Shown here one piece after another: positions 9,241 through 20,519 of a stretch of DNA of 64,000 nt. The translations under genes were made by a program, and so were the position numbers. Each line of letters begins with the position of its first letter. Position 1 is the stretch's first letter. Source of the stretch: Icerya purchasi (Eukaryota > Arthropoda > Insecta > Hemiptera > Monophlebidae); assembly GCA_039619475.1 (NCBI GenBank), contig CM077115.1, positions 308,030,734 to 308,094,733 on the forward strand, in the 5' to 3' direction. The notes below the pieces were generated by a model. It saw nothing but the letters and a program-made list of their open reading frames with translations, was not told where the DNA came from and made no database searches.

Positions 9241-11878
9241 CTGTATATTTAAGGTTTATTAAAAAGTAAGCAATAAGCTATATATTTACCATGCTAAAAA
9301 TAGATACATTTATTTATTTATCGTGGTAATTTAAAAAGAAAGCAAATGACGACAGTCTTCAAAGAGCTTTTCTGATTCACGAAAAGTATATCCACACGTG
9401 ATTCACTCTTTCGTATCAGTCGTTCCGTAATTTTTAAAGTGTTCTATGGTAACACTTACGAGTTTAACATACTTTCGAAAAAATTCGTTTCGAATTCTTT
9501 CGCTTTTTTCCAAATGTGCAGAGTGATCACAATATCAAGGAACGAGAATACAACATCTTCAGAACAATCTAGTGCCGTCGGACCTTGCCGATTTCTCTCT
9601 AGGAAAAATGGTGATCACTTTTATCGCGCGTGTCATGACCGTTTTGAGTGTACGGCTTGGACTCGACGTTACGACTTTTCTGCAGCGCGTTCTGACGACC
9701 ACCCGGGTTTTCCTTCAACACGTACCGTGTTCTTCCTACAGTTCCTAACGGGGTTGTTAATGTTAGTATTTATTTGAATTATATTAGTACCTAACGAACT
9801 AGTACTGTGCGGTCTATCGCGCCGATATCTGGACGGATGCCGGTTAATGCTTGGATTGTTGGAGTGTTGACTAGTGCGAGCTATCGCAGACGGATCTTCC
9901 AAATAGGGTTGATGAGATTGCTCCCGTCTCGATTGACGATACTTCGACTTTTCTGCCGACCATTTCGAATGAACTGTTTTTTAAACGGAAATGAAATTTG
10001 TTAGGCCGTTATTTTTAAGAAATGAAATTACTTAAAATAGATAACATTTGTGTGTATAAAATGTGCCGCGTTTTATTAAGAAAAAAAAGGCATTTATTCG
10101 TGTATTGATCAAAATCTACTTAGCGCGCGCACTGATGGATTATTATATCTTTATAATAGGTAATGCTTCTTCGATGAAGTATTTCAAAAAAAAACATACA
10201 GTATCAAGTTCGCCTGGAAAAGCAGATTAAGCAAAATATGGATTATGACCATCTTAATGGTATTGAATGTGACTATGATAGTTGGAATATGTTCAGTATG
10301 TATTAAGAAAACGTAACAGAATTAAACAATGTTACCAGTGCGTAGGAATAGAGTAAAATGATCAGTAAATAGGAAAAGAAAGAGCGGGGAAATGCAGCAG
10401 CCGGTTTGTATGATAAAAAGAAATCGAAAAAAACTTCAAAACAGACAGAGAACACTGTGCGTGGATGAGAATCATTCCTAGAGAAGGCAGCTAAAAACAG
10501 TCTATTCTTTCTGTTTAGTCCTAATATTTGATACAGATATACAATAGGTGATAATCCGTGCGAGAATTTTTAAATGGAATACATTGTGTTATCCTCTTTT
10601 TAAGATTTATTATTTCATCTGCACGTACTTGAAACTGTTTGCTCATTCGTTTTTCTTCTTTCTAGACTTGTATCATTCAGTGATTCAGTTCGTCATCCAT
10701 AGGTTGCAGTTATGATAGTGAAAGTAGTATTGCAGTTCGAGTTACATTACAAAAAGGAAGTTTTTAGACGCACGTTTTTTTCTAGACTTATCACACTAAC
10801 ATCTTGAACAGAGAGGGGTATATTATTTACTTAGCATGCAAATAAAAGCAGCTCAAACGTATATGCTAAAACTACGGTGGATTGGCGGGGAGAAAATCAT
10901 AAGAGGAGGAATAAAAGAACCGCAATATCGCAAACGTAGAAGTTGGTCCAGTACCGCAGAAATAGCTCTTGATGATAACTATAAAGCAATATGAAAAATA
11001 AACGCTCATAGCAGTCGACAATTGCCACGCTTAGCTTCATAGTCTCTAATCCCGCTGGCAGTAGCAGCTAGTCTATAGCATTGCGGCAGTCTTGCAAATG
11101 TGCCAGAATAACATTTTTCAGCAAAATGTCTTCGTTTCTCGTAACAAAGGTAAACTTTTTTCGCGGCAACTTTTGCTCATTTAGAATAAACAATTATAAC
11201 CGCATTATTTGACATAAAAATTAATTACTTCTGCGCGAATCGTCCCGGTCTAAGGCATACTTATTGAATATAACCGGCGAGCTGGTAGCCGAAAAATGTT
11301 CGGCACTGTCAGTTCGTTGAGTTATCGCTGTAATCAAAAGAAAAATCGACTAAGTTTCGCGACCGCAACTACACGTTAAGACATGTTAATTGTACCTTTT
11401 TTTTAAATTTTAAAATTACGAAATTTTTCTTATATTTTCCGCCGTGGGAATTAAAAATGTGGCGAACGGTAATCAATTACTAATACCTGTTCCAATATGA
11501 AACACAACTAGAGTAATTGCTTAAAATGTCGAAGGAGCTAAAAAAAATTAACAAATTGTTCTGAATTTATATAAATATGTACTTATAAATTTATTAATTT
11601 ATAAATATACATATTATATATTAAATACGTATAATTTTTTACATCTATTTTCTAAATGTTTCGTTCCACATGCTAGCAAAATCGACTACGGTTCAGTTCT
11701 TTTTCCACCTTTCTCTTACTTTATTGTTATCATCGATCTCTCTGTTTAGTAACCGCGTGCCACTCTTTATACCTTCTTCCTCGGTTGTTTTTTTTTTTTT
11801 TTTTTTTGGTCGCAAGGACCTCTACTTTCACGCAGAACAAACACCGTGATATTTAGCAGCAGTTTTAATATTATTGGT
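9241..11878. other. Intronic stretch without recognised content
   Basis: Positions 9440-10000 are less AT-rich and hold several overlapping short frames on both strands, none with domain signatures or splice sites I trust. The remainder is AT-rich with T and A tracts (10081, 11785-11806). I see no element ends. Confidence 0.4.
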
Positions 11879-12009
11879 TTAAGTAAAAAGTTCTGAGCGT
11901 TTTTAGATTTAAAGGACGTTAGTGAGCCATATCTCCTCACGATGTATACATTGCATGACGGGTTCGTACGGCGATTTCACGGTGATATTACGCTTTAAAA
12001 AAAAAAAAA

Positions 12010-13030
12010 GTTCTTTGTCGTGTTTGGTGAAGTTAGTGGTGTGTTATTGTAACGGTTCTAGACGTTAACTTGGTAGTCAGGGATGCCAACCACGAGGTTT
12101 TACGCTCGTGGATTTGATTTGTTTAGATTTTATTTAAGCTTATCAGAGAATGTTTTACTTTTTCTTTATATGATTACGAACGGAAAATTATTTAATTGAA
12201 ATTACTGAAAAATATATTAAGCAAAACTCACACCTATCTTTCGGGACCGGTCGACCGCTGAAAAAACAATATTTAGTCCGAAAATAGCGCGATTATAAAT
12301 ACACAACAATATATATGTAAAGTGAATATGAATGATACGTATCACTGTTGTCGGTGATCCTGGATCTATTGATGGCGATTCGGCGGTCGGTTGCGTTGCA
12401 GAAATCGGAATCGGTCGAGGAAGATTTATCGAACACTTTCGTTGAGGGCCAGTTGCATATTCGAATCCAAACCTTGCCGAACAGCATGAATCACTACTCG
12501 CGTCACTTCGATATTTACAATAAATTTAACGAATGTCGAACGTAGTAACAAGACGGCGACTTTTCCACGAGAAATCAAAACGGAAGTATTTCTACAAAAT
12601 TAAAAACCGGAGCCTCCTCTACCGGTAAAACGGGACTTGACTCACTGACTTGGCCGACGATCAAACTGAGGCTGACTGCTCGAAGGTAAAACTGAGACCG
12701 CTTGCTCGAAGGTAAAAAACTGAGACCGCTTGCTCGAAGGTAAAAACTGAGAGACTCTATCAGGCTGCCACTGCCTTTTTCGCTAACATCTTCATCTCGC
12801 CTTTTTTTTAAATTATCGAACGCCTACTCGACCGTGACCGCTGGATTTTGCCGAATCAGGTAGATCCCTTTTGTTTCCAGCAGGATGCTGATTGGCTGGT
12901 CCCACCGACAACAGTTCCATGCACGCGCACACTCGCACCCGCACCACACATTCCAAATTATTTTTATTTTTATTTATTTTTTGTTTATTATTATTTTTAT
13001 ACAAATATATATGACTAATGTAATGGACAC
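12010..13030. other. Putative insertion inside mariner-1, unclassified
   Basis: The segment lies between the left mariner end and the transposase start. It begins near an A run (11998-12010) and ends in T-rich sequence (12957-13000). Frames exist on both strands at about 12293-12545 (plus strand: MAIRRSVALQKSESVEEDLS) but match nothing I know. No target duplication is visible. Confidence 0.3.
12660..12755. repeat. Three-unit tandem repeat, ~27-29 bp
   Basis: Three consecutive units share AACTGAG..CGCTTGCTCGAAGGTAAA. The second and third are identical except for one or two A residues; the first reads GGCTGACTGCTCGAAGG. The high identity points to recent slippage or unequal exchange. Confidence 0.75.
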
Positions 13031-13053
13031 ATTACATTATATAGCGCCCCGAA

Positions 13054-14062
13054 ATGGAGGTAAAAAAAGAGTAAATTCGATACATTCTTCAGACGACCAA
13101 GATGAAAAAGCAGAGCAAAAATCTGCGCTGTTTATGAGCCCAGTACAGTATCGAATGCAACAGCAAAGCGGTGGTTCCAACGATTCCGTTCTGGTAACAT
13201 GGACGTAGAAAAGATAAGGCACGCGTTGGTAGACCAATTGTCGAAAATTTCGATAAAATCATCGAAATCGTCGAGTCAGACCAGCATGTGAGCTGTTATT
13301 CCATTGCCCGGAAACTAAAGATTAACCAGAAAGGCGTTTGGAACCATCTGCATAAGGCTGGTCTCAAGAAGAAGAAGCTCGATATATGGGTGCCACACTA
13401 ATTAACGCTAAAGAGAAACTTTTGGACGCCTGCGATTCTTTGCTGAAACCGAACGAAATCGAGACCCATTTTTGAAGCAGATGGTGACTGGCGATGAAAA
13501 ATGAGTCACATACGAGAACAAGAGCCGAAAAAGATCGTGGTACAATCGCGGTGAGCCGGCCAAACAATCGCCAAGCCCGGATTAACGACCAAGAAGGTTT
13601 TGCTGTGTGTTTAGTAGTATCAGACGGGAATCATCCACACTATGAGCTACTCCCATCGGGCCAAACACTCAATTCAAACCTCTACTGTCAACAACTGACC
13701 AGATTGAAGCAGGCGATCGACCAGAAGCGGCCAGAATTGGCCAATAGGAAGGGTGTTGTGTTCCATCTAGACAACGCCAGGCCGCACACATCCTTTAACG
13801 ACGCGTCAGAAACTCCGAGAACTTGGATGGAAAGTTCTATCGCACCTGCCGTATAGTCCAGACCGGGCGCCGAGCGATTAACACCTTTTCAAGTATTTGA
13901 ACAATTTTCTTGATGGTACGAAAAAGAAAGGCTTGTGAAAATGAGCTGGTCAAGTTTTTTACCAATAGAGACGAGGACTTCTTCAATCGCCGAATTATGA
14001 AATTGCCGTCAAAATGAACAAAAGTTATCGAACAAAAATATTTGATCCAAATCGGGTAAAAT
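13054..14062 (+). pseudogene. Mariner-1 transposase remnant (DD34D)
   Basis: It starts at an ATG encoding MEVKKE and then a stop, and continues through frameshifts: KICAVYEPSTVSNATAKRWF, GRPIVENFDKIIEIVESDQH, helix-turn-helix VWNHLHKAGLKKKKL, and WVPH (family WVPHEL) followed by a stop. The catalytic triad is still visible: TGDEK near 13488, LDNARPHTS near 13768, and YSPDRAPSD near 13853, spaced as DD34D. The carboxy end reads DEDFFNRRIMKLPSK. Tc1/mariner enzymes cut and paste DNA at TA sites. Several frame breaks make it inactive. Confidence 0.85.
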
Positions 14063-14128
14063 CCTAACTATGTTAAAATTTCATCGTCGAAATAAAGCGA
14101 AAAAACGCTCAGAACTTTTTACTTATCC

Positions 14129-14829
14129 CTATATAAAAATAAATTCGTACATATTGTGAGCTAATATGACGTGAAAATTTCATTAAAAAAAATAAATATC
14201 CATTATTCTGCAATGGGCTAACCACGAATGCCACGGGCGGAGAAGTAAAGTCGTGTATTAATAGCGGCCCTGTTTTTATTTTTATTTCACGTTTCTTCGC
14301 CATTCAGGCTGTTTAAATAATAGTTCAACTTGGGAAAACATCGTGAACTCCATATTACATTCCCAGCGGAGTACCGCAGCATTGATGATAATTAATTTTT
14401 ATTCAACTATACCGCGAACTTTACGTAAAATCACGCTCACGCAATAGCGTAGCGAGAAAATTCATGTTAACTATTTAACGTACTGAGACTTTTTCATATT
14501 ATCAGCTTTTTATTTAAAGGTGCGCTCGCAGTCTTAACCGCTGTACACGCTCGTTGCATTTTCACGACAAATCCATCGGATTAAGGTTTTTTTTGGCCAT
14601 TTTCGGGACAGTCTCCTTTGAGGACTCCTAAGAAAATAATCTGCAGTGAAGTTATTCGATTTAATTTCCTCAGATTTATGTAAAACTTTTTACACCGTTC
14701 AAATGTTGTACATAAATGTGCGGAACATTTAACTACGCTTTCGATGTAAGTCTGATCAAAAAATGTAACGGGAATATTTTCCAACCGTTTTCCAGTAATT
14801 CATTACGAATTTTTACCGACTGATCCTAC
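14129..14829. other. Spacer between mariner copies
   Basis: AT-rich, with no frame supported by homology or element ends. Confidence 0.4.
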
Positions 14830-15150
14830 GGTCAATGAAGAGTACTACTATAGTACTTAGAAGTTTTACACAATTTGCGTGAATCAGTCAAACGACCCGA
14901 AACAACTTTCGTGGGGATGTTGCACCTCGACAACGCGCCGATACATATTTGCTTATGCAACAGTTCGCGGTAGCATAGCTGTATTGCCGCTAGCACCCTA
15001 TTCTACGGACATGGTAGACTTTTTCTTATTTCGCAAACTTTCAAGAAGACACACTGAAAAAGTACAATTTTCCAGCAATAAATATGAAATATAGACGAAA
15101 TCGCAGAGCGAGCTCGAGACTGTAGCTAAAATGGGACGTTTCTTGCGCAG
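14830..15150 (+). mobile_element. Mariner-2, transposase 3' fragment
   Basis: In shifting frames the plus strand gives LHLDNAPIHICLCNS (second catalytic Asp) and STDMVDFFLFRKLS, the counterpart of the family YSPDLAPCDFFLFPKLK, with two residues lost before the third Asp. DEIAERARDCS follows. Sequence wording differs from the other mariners here, so it is a separate lineage. No termini are recognised. Confidence 0.65.
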
Positions 15151-15180
15151 TGTTGTTCCTTAAGTCTAAAAGATGAACTA

Positions 15181-16444
15181 TTAGGGTGGTTCAAATATAA
15201 ACCGGAATTTTTAAATAAACGCGCGAAAAATTCATTGTGGGAAAAGTGGTTGCACTGGCAGTTAGACCGGTTTGTTATGTAGAGCAATTAGAACCGCGTA
15301 AGCTCACTTTTTAGTGTAGTTAGAGCCATGAGTGAAAAAGAAGTACCAGTGTCGTCTGTTGCGCAACGCATCGTTATTCGTTTATGTAGTCAAAGACGAC
15401 GTAAAATCCGTGGAAATTTACCGAATGAGTGTCTCTCCAAAACTCAAGTGTACGAGTGGTGTTGCGCGTTTCGAAAAGGACGTGAAGTGGTGTCAAACAT
15501 AGCACATGCGCGGCGCCCAAAAACCAGCATTACAGATGAACACGTCAAAGCCATCGAACAACTCATTTTGGCTGACCGACGCGTCCGTGTACGCGATATG
15601 ACCGACGAATTGGGCATCAGCATAGCTAGTATTGAGACAATAATTCATGATCGGCTAGGTTATCGGAAAATTGCAGCCACAGATGGGTGCCAAGACTTCT
15701 GAATTTTGAACAGAAATTCACTCGTTGGGAAGTTTGTACGCGTCTCCTGCAGCGGTATGAAGAGGAAGGAGAGAATTTATTGCGGCGAATATTCACCACG
15801 GACGAAACTTCGGTACACTACTATACGCCGGAGAGTAAACGCTCGTCTATGGAGTGGCGGAAGAAAAAAGAGGGAGCAGCGCCAGTCAAAGCGAAAGTTA
15901 CACAGTCAGCTGGGAAGGTGTTGTGTACCGTGTTTTGGGACATGAAGGGAGTGATCGCAGTCGATTTCCTAACTGAACAACGTACTGTGACGGCGCAGTA
16001 TTACAGTAACCTCCGAAAAAAAAACACAGTCAAACCGGCCTATCGAACAAAAAGGCGCGAAATTCCGATCCGTAGTGCGATACTGCTTCAAGACAACGCC
16101 AGGCCACATACCGCTCGGCTCACGATGGAGACATCGGCCGAATTGGGCTGGGAAACACTTGAACTTGTCGCCTTGTGATTATTATTTGTTTGGCCCGTTG
16201 AAAGAAGCACTTGGTGGACAACGTTTCGACAGCAACGATGAGGTGGAATCGTTCGTGCGCAAATGGCTATGTGACAAGCCGCGAGATTTTTATGAAAAGG
16301 GAATAAAAAAATTTCCGGAGAGGTGGAAAAAGTGCGTAGCGTGCGAGGGAGGTTATCTCGAAAAATTGTAAAAAATATGAGCACTGTAAGTATGAAATAA
16401 AAATTTTTATGACAAAATTCCGGTTTATATTTGAACCACCCTCG
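15181..16444 (+). mobile_element. Mariner-3, complete length with TIRs and TA target site
   Basis: Terminal inverted repeats of about 27 bp: left GGGTGGTTCAAATATAAACC then GGAATTTTT, right the reverse complement ending CCACCCTCG. TA dinucleotides flank both ends (15179-15180, 16445-16446). Length is 1264 bp, normal for mariner. The first two bases of the left TIR differ from the right (TTAGGG against CGAGGG). Confidence 0.9.
15328..16371 (+). pseudogene. Mariner-3 transposase, frameshifted and deleted
   Basis: The first frame (15328-15702) encodes the DNA-binding half: LSKTQVYEWCCAFRKGREVV and DELGISIASIETIIHDRLGY. A frame change near 15690 leads to MPRLLNFEQK (family WVPRLL) and FTTDETSVHYYTPESK with catalytic Asp 1, then LLQDNARPHTARLT with Asp 2. 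At about 16155 some 18-20 bases are missing, removing the HPPYSPD part and shifting into NLSPCDYYLFGPLKEALGGQ (Asp 3). It ends FPERWKKCVACEGGYLEKL. All three Asp codons survive but the frame is broken twice, so this copy cannot make transposase. Confidence 0.88.
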
Positions 16445-16485
16445 TAATTTGAACCTTTTTTGTATTTTTCTCCTTACGTGAACTA

Positions 16486-17201
16486 CCCGTTCACAAAGTA
16501 AGATTCCTACCCCGGTAAAACCGATTAGAATAAACTTTCGAAAGTGGGGATGATCTCATTTTGTAGCTACAACATTCAAGTTTAAACTAGTATCTAGATC
16601 GCAATATTGTATGTTTTTTCGTTTTCGAGTTACGTAAATTAATTATGAAAATGAAATTCTGAAAGTTGCCGCCGACTATGAGGTGCGCTCAGCTATTTTC
16701 GTTTTTTAAACCATAAAAAAATTGCACAAATTTCAATCGACAAATAGTGGAAGTTTATAGTTCCCTGTGATGAGTGTTCAACATGTTCGGGAAATGGTGC
16801 CGTGAATTCCGAGGAGGTAGAACGAATGTAGAAGACGAGCAACGGACGACCATGCGTAATCTCAGACGAACTGGTATGCGAAAAATCGAAAAAACTCTGC
16901 GATCCGATCGCCGCCAAACCATTTTCAATCTTGACCAATTTTGCGAGTGTATCACGAGGAGGAGGTACCATGCAAAAAAATTCGAGATCGACGAGGAGTT
17001 GAAAAATTTACAAAATTTGGCGGAAAGTTTCTACGAGGAAGGTATTTGTAAGTTAATTTCTGCTTAAATTTAAAAGGTGAATATATGTGGAAAAGTAAAT
17101 AAAAGTATGCTGAATTAAATTCCGGTGTCCGTTTTTTTTTCTCTAGCTTTATTAATTACGAAAATAAAAAGTAGGGAACCTTACTTTATAAACGGCTCTG
17201 G
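16486..17201 (+). mobile_element. Mariner-4, internally deleted
   Basis: Imperfect TIRs (CGTTCACAAAGTAAGATTCC left; reverse complement of TAGGGAACCTTACTTTATAA right) sit next to TA at both ends. Between them the frame joins an N-terminal stretch (KWCREFRGGRTNVEDEQRT, and RKIEKTLRSDRRQTIFNLDQ) directly to a C-terminal one (EELKNLQNLAESFYEEGICK). The catalytic core is gone, leaving a 716-bp deletion derivative that could have been moved by a relative. Confidence 0.7.
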
Positions 17202-17230
17202 TATATAACATGAAATGAGCAAAATCCGTT

Positions 17231-17293
17231 ATTTCACGAATTCTATACATTTCACGAACACAGTACGTCGCAGTGTTGCATAATTCGTGAAAT
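17231..17293. repeat. Inverted repeat, 12-bp perfect arms
   Basis: ATTTCACGAATT at 17231-17242 and its exact complement at 17282-17293, with related TTTCACGAA and TTTCGTG motifs inside and just outside. Probably a fragment of a palindromic element. Confidence 0.5.
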
Positions 17294-17535
17294 GTGAAAT
17301 TTTTTTCTCATTTCGTGTACTGTACGATTTCATTACCTGCACGAAATATACATAGCTATATATATATATATATACATATATATATCGATTATTATCGCAT
17401 TCGTTAAGATTTATTCAATGAAATAATCTTTAATTTAAAAGATCTTTCGACAATTTGTAGGCCAGAAGGTAACGGGGGCCCGTTAGAGAGATTGTAGAAT
17501 TTATATACCGGTCGAAATTTTATTTATATCCTTAC

Positions 17536-17561
17536 GGAGGGGAGGGGGGGGGGGGGGGGGG
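17536..17561 (+). repeat. G-run, 18 consecutive G
   Basis: GGAGGGGA followed by 18 uninterrupted G, 125 bases left of a channel exon boundary and within the transcribed strand's intron as a C-run. It can form a G-quadruplex, but such homopolymers are also common assembly trouble spots. Confidence 0.6.
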
Positions 17562-17686
17562 AACAATAAAAAATCACCGAAAAATTAGAAAAAATCCGCT
17601 TTTTCAACGATACGACTATTTAATGAAAAGAGTCGACGCACAAAGAGAGTACATATGTAAATAAAAACCGACAAAAATATTCTAAC

Positions 17687-17877
17687 CGGGTGCCGCGGGT
17701 TGCTTATCATTTACGTGACTTTGTACCGCTGGCTGATAACGATAATGCTGTTGCTGAGGGTGTCTGGGAGCGTGACGATATATACTGGCATTGTCCGAAT
17801 AGCGTGATTGTTGCGATTGTCGCTGGTACAGCCTTTCGCCCAACATTGCATGTTCCCGCTCGCTCTCGTCGTAATAT
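17687..17877 (-). CDS. K2P channel, third visible coding exon (cytoplasmic linker)
   Basis: The acceptor is a long pyrimidine tract ending CGTACCGCAG; the donor is CCCG|GTTAGA. The frame is open throughout (63 full codons plus one base at each end): YYDESEREHAMLGERLYQRQ, then SQQSRYSDNASIYRHAPRHP and QQQHYRYQPAVQSHVNDK. Its first base completes the AG left by the 23.8-kb exon (Arg); its last base joins the two leading bases of the last exon (Gly). It encodes polar, Gln/His/Tyr-rich intracellular linker between M2 and M3. The neighbouring phases on both sides support it strongly. An alternative donor at AGTCAC|GTAAAT would leave the wrong phase for the last exon. Confidence 0.8.
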
Positions 17878-20519
17878 CTGCGGTACGAAAAAAAAACAAA
17901 AAAAAAACGAAAAAGTTTCAGTTCGATTTTATTTATATAATGTTAATTCGAATGAATCTCTGGTCGACTACTTTGTTGTATATGAAAAATCGCGTCATCA
18001 AAGCTTCATCGTGGGCTCAGAATTCTTCCACGCGATATAGTGCACAATAGAGATATGTACCCGGTGCAACGCAGCTCCGACTACACCGGGTCAGTTCTTC
18101 AAAATGAGCAGTGATTTTTTACTGCTTCACCGGAACAGTTGCTCCGAAACAAAACTCTATTATTTTTACCCTCACAAAAAACCGTTTGATTAATAAAGAT
18201 TAATATTTTTTTACATAATTAAAAATATTACTATACTAAAGATTTATAAATTCGCGACTATGTAAATATTTATTTGAAGAAACTACGTTTTACAATAAAA
18301 TGAAAACTATAAATATTTTTAAAACGTACCATTTTAAGAAATAGAAATAAATGTAAATCATATAACGTATTTTAATGCAACAAAAAGAATAAAAAAAAAA
18401 AAAAAAAAGCTAAAAATTAACTCTTTCCAACATTTATTATACATACGCGTGTGTCTAGAGCTTAATGATAACCCGGTAACTTTTAAGAATTTAAAATAAA
18501 ATTGAAGCGAAATTTTTTTTAGAATAAACAATTTTAATTATTTAATATTAGAAATTTGATTTGTTCTTTTTTTTAGACAGACATTTTTCGTATTTACAAT
18601 AGTAATAAGACAAAAAACAAAAAAAAAAAAAAATAGTGGAAAACAGTATGGACACGTAAATGTTTGCGATAAATTTCAAATATCAATTGTATATCATTCA
18701 TTTGAATTCTCGGAAAATAAGATGAAACATGATTATGAAGGAAATTGTATGAGGCAAAAAAAAAAAAAAAAACCTACAGCGCCAGAGATGGCGCATATTT
18801 TGTCTGGCTATGTGTTTCGGTGTGTGTGTGTGTGTGTGTGTGTGAATATGTATAGTGTGCCTGGATGAGTAGAGGCAATGAGACAATCAACAGAAGAGAC
18901 AAGTCCGTTTTCCCACTCGTTGCCTCTGGAGTAGTAGTCGGAGCGCAGTAGTCTCAGCAATTGTCATCAGAAGTCGGAGCAATTGCCGGAGCAGTGAGCG
19001 CGCAGTAGTGATGAGTAAAGTTCCCCAAATATTATGGAATGTCACATTACAGGATCCTAGTGATTAGGAACGTAACGGGAACTTGGTTGCAAATTTTTAA
19101 AAAAAAGGAGCAACTTATCTAAACAAAAAGGGAACTAAAATGAAATATAGTTTAAAAGCTAAAAAAATCTGGAGCTAATAGAAGATAGTTCAATCTTGAT
19201 ATTTTGAAACTTTAATTAATCATTCAAAAAATTATTAACTTAATTTAAATGTTAATAAATTGCGTAATAAACAAATTTTCACGCAGTTCTAATGAAAACG
19301 CTATTGCACTTTATAGAGTTTATCAAAGTTCGTTTTAGAAAATGTTTATTACTTACGGTTGATTGATGACATTTTTTTTTTAATCTAAATTTAATTACAC
19401 CGAACTGAAAATTAAAATAAAACTCTTTCTTTTCTGAAACACGTCGAAAATAAAAAAATAGTTCAGAGGAGAAATTATAAAACAGTGAAGCGCGTGACAA
19501 ATAGGAGACATCCAAATAAAATGAATCAGTAGATTTGGACTGCGTTGTCGAAAACAGTAAAAAAAGATCAGTACTGCTTATCAATAAAGATCGCTGTTAA
19601 GAATTTTGATGATAGTGTAAAATTCCAGAGATCATCACAGTGTATACCATAGCAAGATAATCATCATCATGACGAGCACAGTACAGTTTAGGTTAAGGTG
19701 CTCTGCTTATACGCAAATTTAACTGTAAAAAACGTCGTTTCCAGCTGATGGTAACGCACACACGCACAACGAAAGTTTATAGCTATTAATAGAAACGCAT
19801 CATTATACGTTATTTAGTTATTGTAACTAAATTTGTAACGGAAGAACTTCGTTCCACCGCCAATTACAGCAGAATAGTGTTGTTTTATTCATCATCTGAT
19901 CGTGTACTATGTATGTATCGCCGTGTACTGGTGAGTTGTGACCAATAACAGAGCAAGCACTGTAAGAAATACATACAAACTATATGAGTGATAAAGATAA
20001 AAAGTGTCTACTTCAATTCCCCCTGATCTCCGTCTGATATTATTATTTCGTAGTTAATCATTCTCTCGTTCATTTGGTTCCAAGACTAATTTTTACAGTT
20101 ACGATCGGTCCTCTTTCAGTTACAACGGTTTTACTTCTCATTTATCTGGCGAGAAGGTAACAGCAGTAACAAAGTAACGTAAATATATGTATTAACCGAT
20201 TGCAATGGAACGAACTATTACAGAGCTGGAACTAGTTTCTAGTGACGTTCCTCGTCACCTTACATATCAGTAGTGAGCAGTGTTTTTCTGATAATCGAAC
20301 CTGCACATTTGTCGGAACAGTGACAAAAAAAGGGGTTCGAGATTTGTGGGTCATCACACAATTTCTTTACAGAGTACCTGTTTTTTTTTTGTTTTTTTTT
20401 AAATCAACCGGACAAAATGTAGCATAGAGAGATTATGCGTGTAAGAGAACGTAAAAAAAAAAAAAAAAAACAACAAAAAAATTCGTAAAAGTGTAGTCAG
20501 ACAAAAGAGAAAAATAAGT
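17878..20519. other. Channel intron, left part
   Basis: AT-rich. Poly-A tracts lie near 18392, 18620 and 18756, and a (GT)n run at 18820-18844. At 18915-19012 a moderately GC-rich stretch has repeated AGTCGGAGC, AGCAATTG and GCAGTAGT motifs. No frame is supported. Confidence 0.4.

Larger units (their letters stand above)
11879..14128 (+). mobile_element. Mariner-1, probably split by a ~1-kb insertion
   Basis: Near-identical inverted ends lie at 11879-11906 (TTAAGTAAAAAGTTCTGAGC then GTTTTT) and 14101-14128 (AAAAACGCTC then AGAACTTTTTACTTA). The 2.25-kb separation is about 1 kb more than a normal mariner (about 1.3 kb), and the transposase remnant fills only the right half. The excess, roughly 12010-13030, carries a 27-bp tandem repeat and no mariner sequence, so a nested insertion is the simplest reading. 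Confidence 0.6.
7224..17686 (-). other. K2P channel intron, 10.5 kb, transposon-rich
   Basis: Bounded by donor CCCG|GTTAGA (minus strand, 17686) and acceptor TTTGCAG (7224). It contains the exon-like duplicate pair, one (TA)n-bounded repeat, an RTE-like tail and four mariner copies, listed separately. Confidence 0.75.

Noticed and set aside
9439..10004. Overlapping frames on both strands, less AT-rich
   Set aside because: No domain, splice or family signature; could be old transposon sequence but unsupported.
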